From Paracoccus luteus (lineage in GTDB: Bacteria > Pseudomonadota > Alphaproteobacteria > Rhodobacterales > Rhodobacteraceae): a DNA stretch of 64,000 nucleotides. The notes under the pieces were generated by a model. It had not been told where the DNA came from and searched no databases. It saw only the letters and a list, made by a program, of their open reading frames with translations. The stretch is taken from NCBI RefSeq assembly GCF_004522155.1, contig NZ_SDEA01000012.1:21367-85366 (forward strand), in the 5' to 3' direction. A program made the translations under genes and the position numbers. Shown here one piece after another: positions 61,349 through 64,000 of this stretch. Within the stretch, counting starts at the first letter, position 1; each line of letters starts with the position of its first letter.

Positions 61349-64000
61349 GTGCGCTTCGACCGCCTGCGCCTGACCGGCTTCAAAAGCTTTGTCGATCCGA
61401 CCGAGCTGGTGATCCGGCAGGGGCTGACCGGCGTCGTCGGCCCGAACGGCTGCGGCAAGTCCAACCTGCTTGAGGCGTTGCGCTGGGTCATGGGCGAAAG
61501 CCGCCCCACCGCCATGCGCGGCGACGGGATGGAGGACGTGATCTTCGCCGGCACCACCCGCCGCCCCGCGCGGGGCCAGGCCGAGGTGACGCTGGCCATC
61601 GACAACCGCGAACGCCTGGCGCCAGCAGGCTTCAACGACGCCGACGGGCTGGACATCACGCGGCGCATCACCCGCGACGCGGGGTCGGCCTATCGCATCA
61701 ACGGCCGCGAGGTGCGGGCGCGCGACGTGCAGATGCTGTTCGCCGACGCCTCGACCGGGTCGCAATCGCCGGCGCTGGTGCGGCAGGGGCAGATCAGCGA
61801 GCTGATCAACGCCCGCCCCAAGGCCCGGCGGCGCATCCTGGAAGAGGCGGCGGGCATCGGGGGCCTCTATCAGCGCCGGCACGAGGCCGAGCTGAAGCTG
61901 ACCGGGGCCGAGGCGAACCTGTCGCGCGTCGATGACACGCTGGACCAGCTGGCCGCGCAGGCGGCGGCGCTGGCGCGGCAGGCGCGCACGGCCGCGCGAT
62001 ACCGCCAGATCGGCGGGGACTTGCGCGCAGCCGAGGGCGCGGCCCTGTGGCGGCGCTGGCTGGACGCGGCAGCGGCGCTGGACGGGGCCGCCGCCGCGCT
62101 GGCCGCCGCCCGGTCCGCCGCCGCGGAGGCCGAAGGCGCCGCCCGCCGCGCCACCGCAACCCGAGAGGGGGCCGAGACCGCCCTGCCCCCCCTGCGGTCC
62201 GAGGAAACCGTCGCCGCCGCCATCCAGACCCGCGCCAGCGCCGAGACCGAGGCGCTGGACGAGGCCGAGGCCCGCGCCCGCGACGCCATCGCCACGCTGT
62301 CGGCGCGCATCGCCCAGCTTGACCGCGACCTCGCCCGCGAACAGGCGCTGAACCACGACGCCGCCGAGACGGTGGCCCGGCTGGCGGCGGAACGATCCCG
62401 GCTGGACGCCGCCCACGCGGGCCACGACGCGCGGCTGTCGGCCGCGGCCGACGCGGCCCGGGACGCCGCCGCGGCCCTGCTGACGGTGGAACAGGCGCTG
62501 GCCGGGCTGACGGACGAATCGGCCCGGCTCGCCGCGCGCCACCAGTCCGCCGAACGGCTGGCCGCCGACCTGCGCGCCATGCACGACCGCGCCGCGCGGG
62601 GCGCCGAGCAGGCCGGGCAGGCGGCCGCCCTGGCCGATCAGACCGGCCTTGCCGCGCGGGCGGCGCTGACCACGGCCGAGGCCGCCCAGACGCAGGCCCG
62701 TGGCGACGCCGAGGCGGCGGACAACCGGCTGACCGGGGCCGAGGCCGACCGCGCCGCCGCAGCCACGGCGGAAACCGCGGCCCGCACCGCCCGCGCCGGG
62801 GCCGAGGCCGAGGCTGCGGCGCTGGACGGCGAACGGGCCGCACTGGCCCGGCTGGTCGAACGCGCGCGTGGCGCGGGCGGGACGATGCTGGACGCCGTGA
62901 CGGTGGCGCCCGGCGCCGAAGGCGCGCTTGGCGCGGCGTTGGGCGACGACCTGCGCCTGCCCGCCACAGCCCTTGGCGCGGGCTGGCGCGCGCTGCCGCC
63001 CTGCGACGGCCCGGACTTGCCCGATGGCGCGACGCCGCTTGCGGCGCAGGTGACGGGTCCGCCCGAACTGGCGCGGCGGCTGGCGCAGGTCGGTGTCGTG
63101 CCCGACGCGGCCACGGCGGCGGCGCTGCACCCGCGCCTCGCACCCGGCCAGCGGCTGGTGACGCCCGCCGGCGATCTGGTGCGCTGGGACGGGCTGGCGC
63201 TGCCCGCCGGGCAGGCGGCCTCTGCCGCCGCGCTGCATCTGCAGCAGGTCAACCGCCTTGCCGCGCTGACCGGTCAGGCCGCCGCCGCCCGCAGCGCCGC
63301 CGCCACCTCGATCGCCGCCCATGACGCCGCGCGCCGGGCGCTGGTGCAGGCCACGACAGCGGAAACCGCCGCCCGCGATGCCGCCCGCGCCGCCCACCGC
63401 GCGCTGGCCGACGCCGCCCGCGCCGCGACGCGCGCCGAATCAGACCTGTCGCTGGCGCAGGGCCGGGCCGAGGCCGCCCGCGCCGAACTGGCCCGCCACC
63501 GCGCCGATGCGTCGGACGCCGCCGGCCGGTTGGCCGAGGCCGACCGCGCATTGGCCGAACTGCCCGACCGCGCTGCAGCCGCAGCGGCCGTCCAGCACGC
63601 CCGGACCGGGGCCGATGCGGCGCGGCTGGCGACGCTGGCCCGGCGCAGCGCGCTGGACGAGATCGGGCGCGACGGCACCGCCCGCGCCGCCCGCCTGCAG
63701 GACATTACGCGCGAGGATGCGGGCTGGCGCGCGCGGCTGGAACAGGCGGGCAGCCGGGCCGCCGAACTGACCGCCCGCCGGGACGCATCGGCGGCCGAAC
63801 TGGCCGAGGCCGGGGCGCGCCCGGCCGAGCTGGCCGCGCGCCGCGCCGATCTGGCCGTGCGCACAGCCGAAGCCGCCGCCCGGCTGGACCGCGCGCGCGC
63901 CGCGCTGGCGGCGGCCGAATCCGCGCTGATGACCGCCGCCGCGGTCGAACGCGACGCCGAGCGCGCTGCATCCGACGCCCGCGAGGCCCGCGCCGGCCGC
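61349..64000 (+). CDS. smc: chromosome segregation protein SMC, N-terminal 884 residues
   Basis: Open to the window edge (884 codons). A GTG start gives MRFDRLRLTGFKSFVDPTEL, then Walker A GVVGPNGCGKSNLLEALRWV (residues 31-38) and RRRILEEAAGIGGLYQRRHE (conserved EEAAGI.KY-type helix). A first coiled coil, very Ala/Arg/Glu-rich, leads to a hinge domain from about residue 505 (GTMLDAVTVAPGAEGALGAAL, LRLPATALGAGWRALPPCDG), and the returning coiled coil follows. The Walker B/C-motif head lies outside the window. SMC with ScpAB condenses and resolves chromosomes. Confidence 0.93.
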   Translation, partial: MRFDRLRLTGFKSFVDPTELVIRQGLTGVVGPNGCGKSNLLEALRWVMGESRPTAMRGDGMEDVIFAGTTRRPARGQAEVTLAIDNRERLAPAGFNDADGLDITRRITRDAGSAYRINGREVRARDVQMLFADASTGSQSPALVRQGQISELINARPKARRRILEEAAGIGGLYQRRHEAELKLTGAEANLSRVDDTLDQLAAQAAALARQARTAARYRQIGGDLRAAEGAALWRRWLDAAAALDGAAAALAAARSAAAEAEGAARRATATREGAETALPPLRSEETVAAAIQTRASAETEALDEAEARARDAIATLSARIAQLDRDLAREQALNHDAAETVARLAAERSRLDAAHAGHDARLSAAADAARDAAAALLTVEQALAGLTDESARLAARHQSAERLAADLRAMHDRAARGAEQAGQAAALADQTGLAARAALTTAEAAQTQARGDAEAADNRLTGAEADRAAAATAETAARTARAGAEAEAAALDGERAALARLVERARGAGGTMLDAVTVAPGAEGALGAALGDDLRLPATALGAGWRALPPCDGPDLPDGATPLAAQVTGPPELARRLAQVGVVPDAATAAALHPRLAPGQRLVTPAGDLVRWDGLALPAGQAASAAALHLQQVNRLAALTGQAAAARSAAATSIAAHDAARRALVQATTAETAARDAARAAHRALADAARAATRAESDLSLAQGRAEAARAELARHRADASDAAGRLAEADRALAELPDRAAAAAAVQHARTGADAARLATLARRSALDEIGRDGTARAARLQDITREDAGWRARLEQAGSRAAELTARRDASAAELAEAGARPAELAARRADLAVRTAEAAARLDRARAALAAAESALMTAAAVERDAERAASDAREARAGR

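Overview
The window is one continuous, very G+C-rich stretch of an alphaproteobacterial chromosome. It most resembles Rhodobacterales, and Paracoccus in particular. This rests on gene content, on the surE-pcm-nlpD, petABC, TSUP/TIGR02186, ald/lrp and mntH/mntR arrangements, and above all on a cytochrome c1 with a very long acidic Ala/Glu/Asp-rich extension, a known Paracoccus oddity. Coding density is high. Many gene pairs overlap by 1 or 4 bases (TGATG, ATGA, GTGA), which suggests translational coupling. No tRNA, rRNA, CRISPR array or intact insertion sequence was recognised.

Layout. 0-10 kb: rsmE (cut by the window edge) divergent from ubiA; an OmpA-domain protein; a small coiled-coil membrane protein converging on prmA-msrA; an SDR/P1-peptidase pair; a DUF1236 protein; gabD. 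10-20 kb: a secreted RTX metalloprotease (M10), a thiolase, a STAS/ATPase partner-switching pair, uvrC, a pteridine-reductase-like SDR, a 37-residue membrane peptide, an S49 peptidase, a ribokinase-like sugar kinase. 20-30 kb: the bc1 complex operon petABC, a 19-repeat MORN protein, then an NAD block (nadE, and pncAB on the other strand) with a decayed Hint-domain gene between. 30-40 kb: trhO, a parDE toxin-antitoxin pair with a clear palindromic operator, maeB, pheS and pheT with a two-gene lower-G+C insert wedged between them, a YghU-type GST, mscL. 40-50 kb: ald/lrp, mogA, a PCMT-fold methyltransferase plus tolC, a PopZ-like protein, nlpD-pcm-surE, a TSUP transporter with its TIGR02186 partner. 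50-64 kb: a DUF305 protein, a class V aminotransferase, an MsbA-like ABC exporter with ygfZ, dinB, mntH/mntR, efp, a DUF6280 protein, lrgAB, and the start of smc, which runs off the end.

How the genes fit together. The bc1 complex, NAD salvage and synthesis, malic enzyme and alanine dehydrogenase are central metabolism. efp, prmA, pheST, trhO and rsmE serve translation. uvrC, dinB and smc serve DNA repair and chromosome organisation. The surE-pcm-nlpD cluster, tolC, mscL and lrgAB act at the envelope.

The main unexplained signal is in the gaps between converging genes. Several of the longer gaps are filled with degenerate tandem repeats. Each array has its own unit, and in several cases that unit repeats the stop-codon context of the upstream plus-strand gene (after gabD, the anti-sigma ATPase, pheT, mscL and the DUF305 gene; the small gene before prmA shows a 122-bp duplication). 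Divergent gaps lack such arrays. The second notable locus is the accessory cassette inserted, fully coupled, between pheS and pheT.
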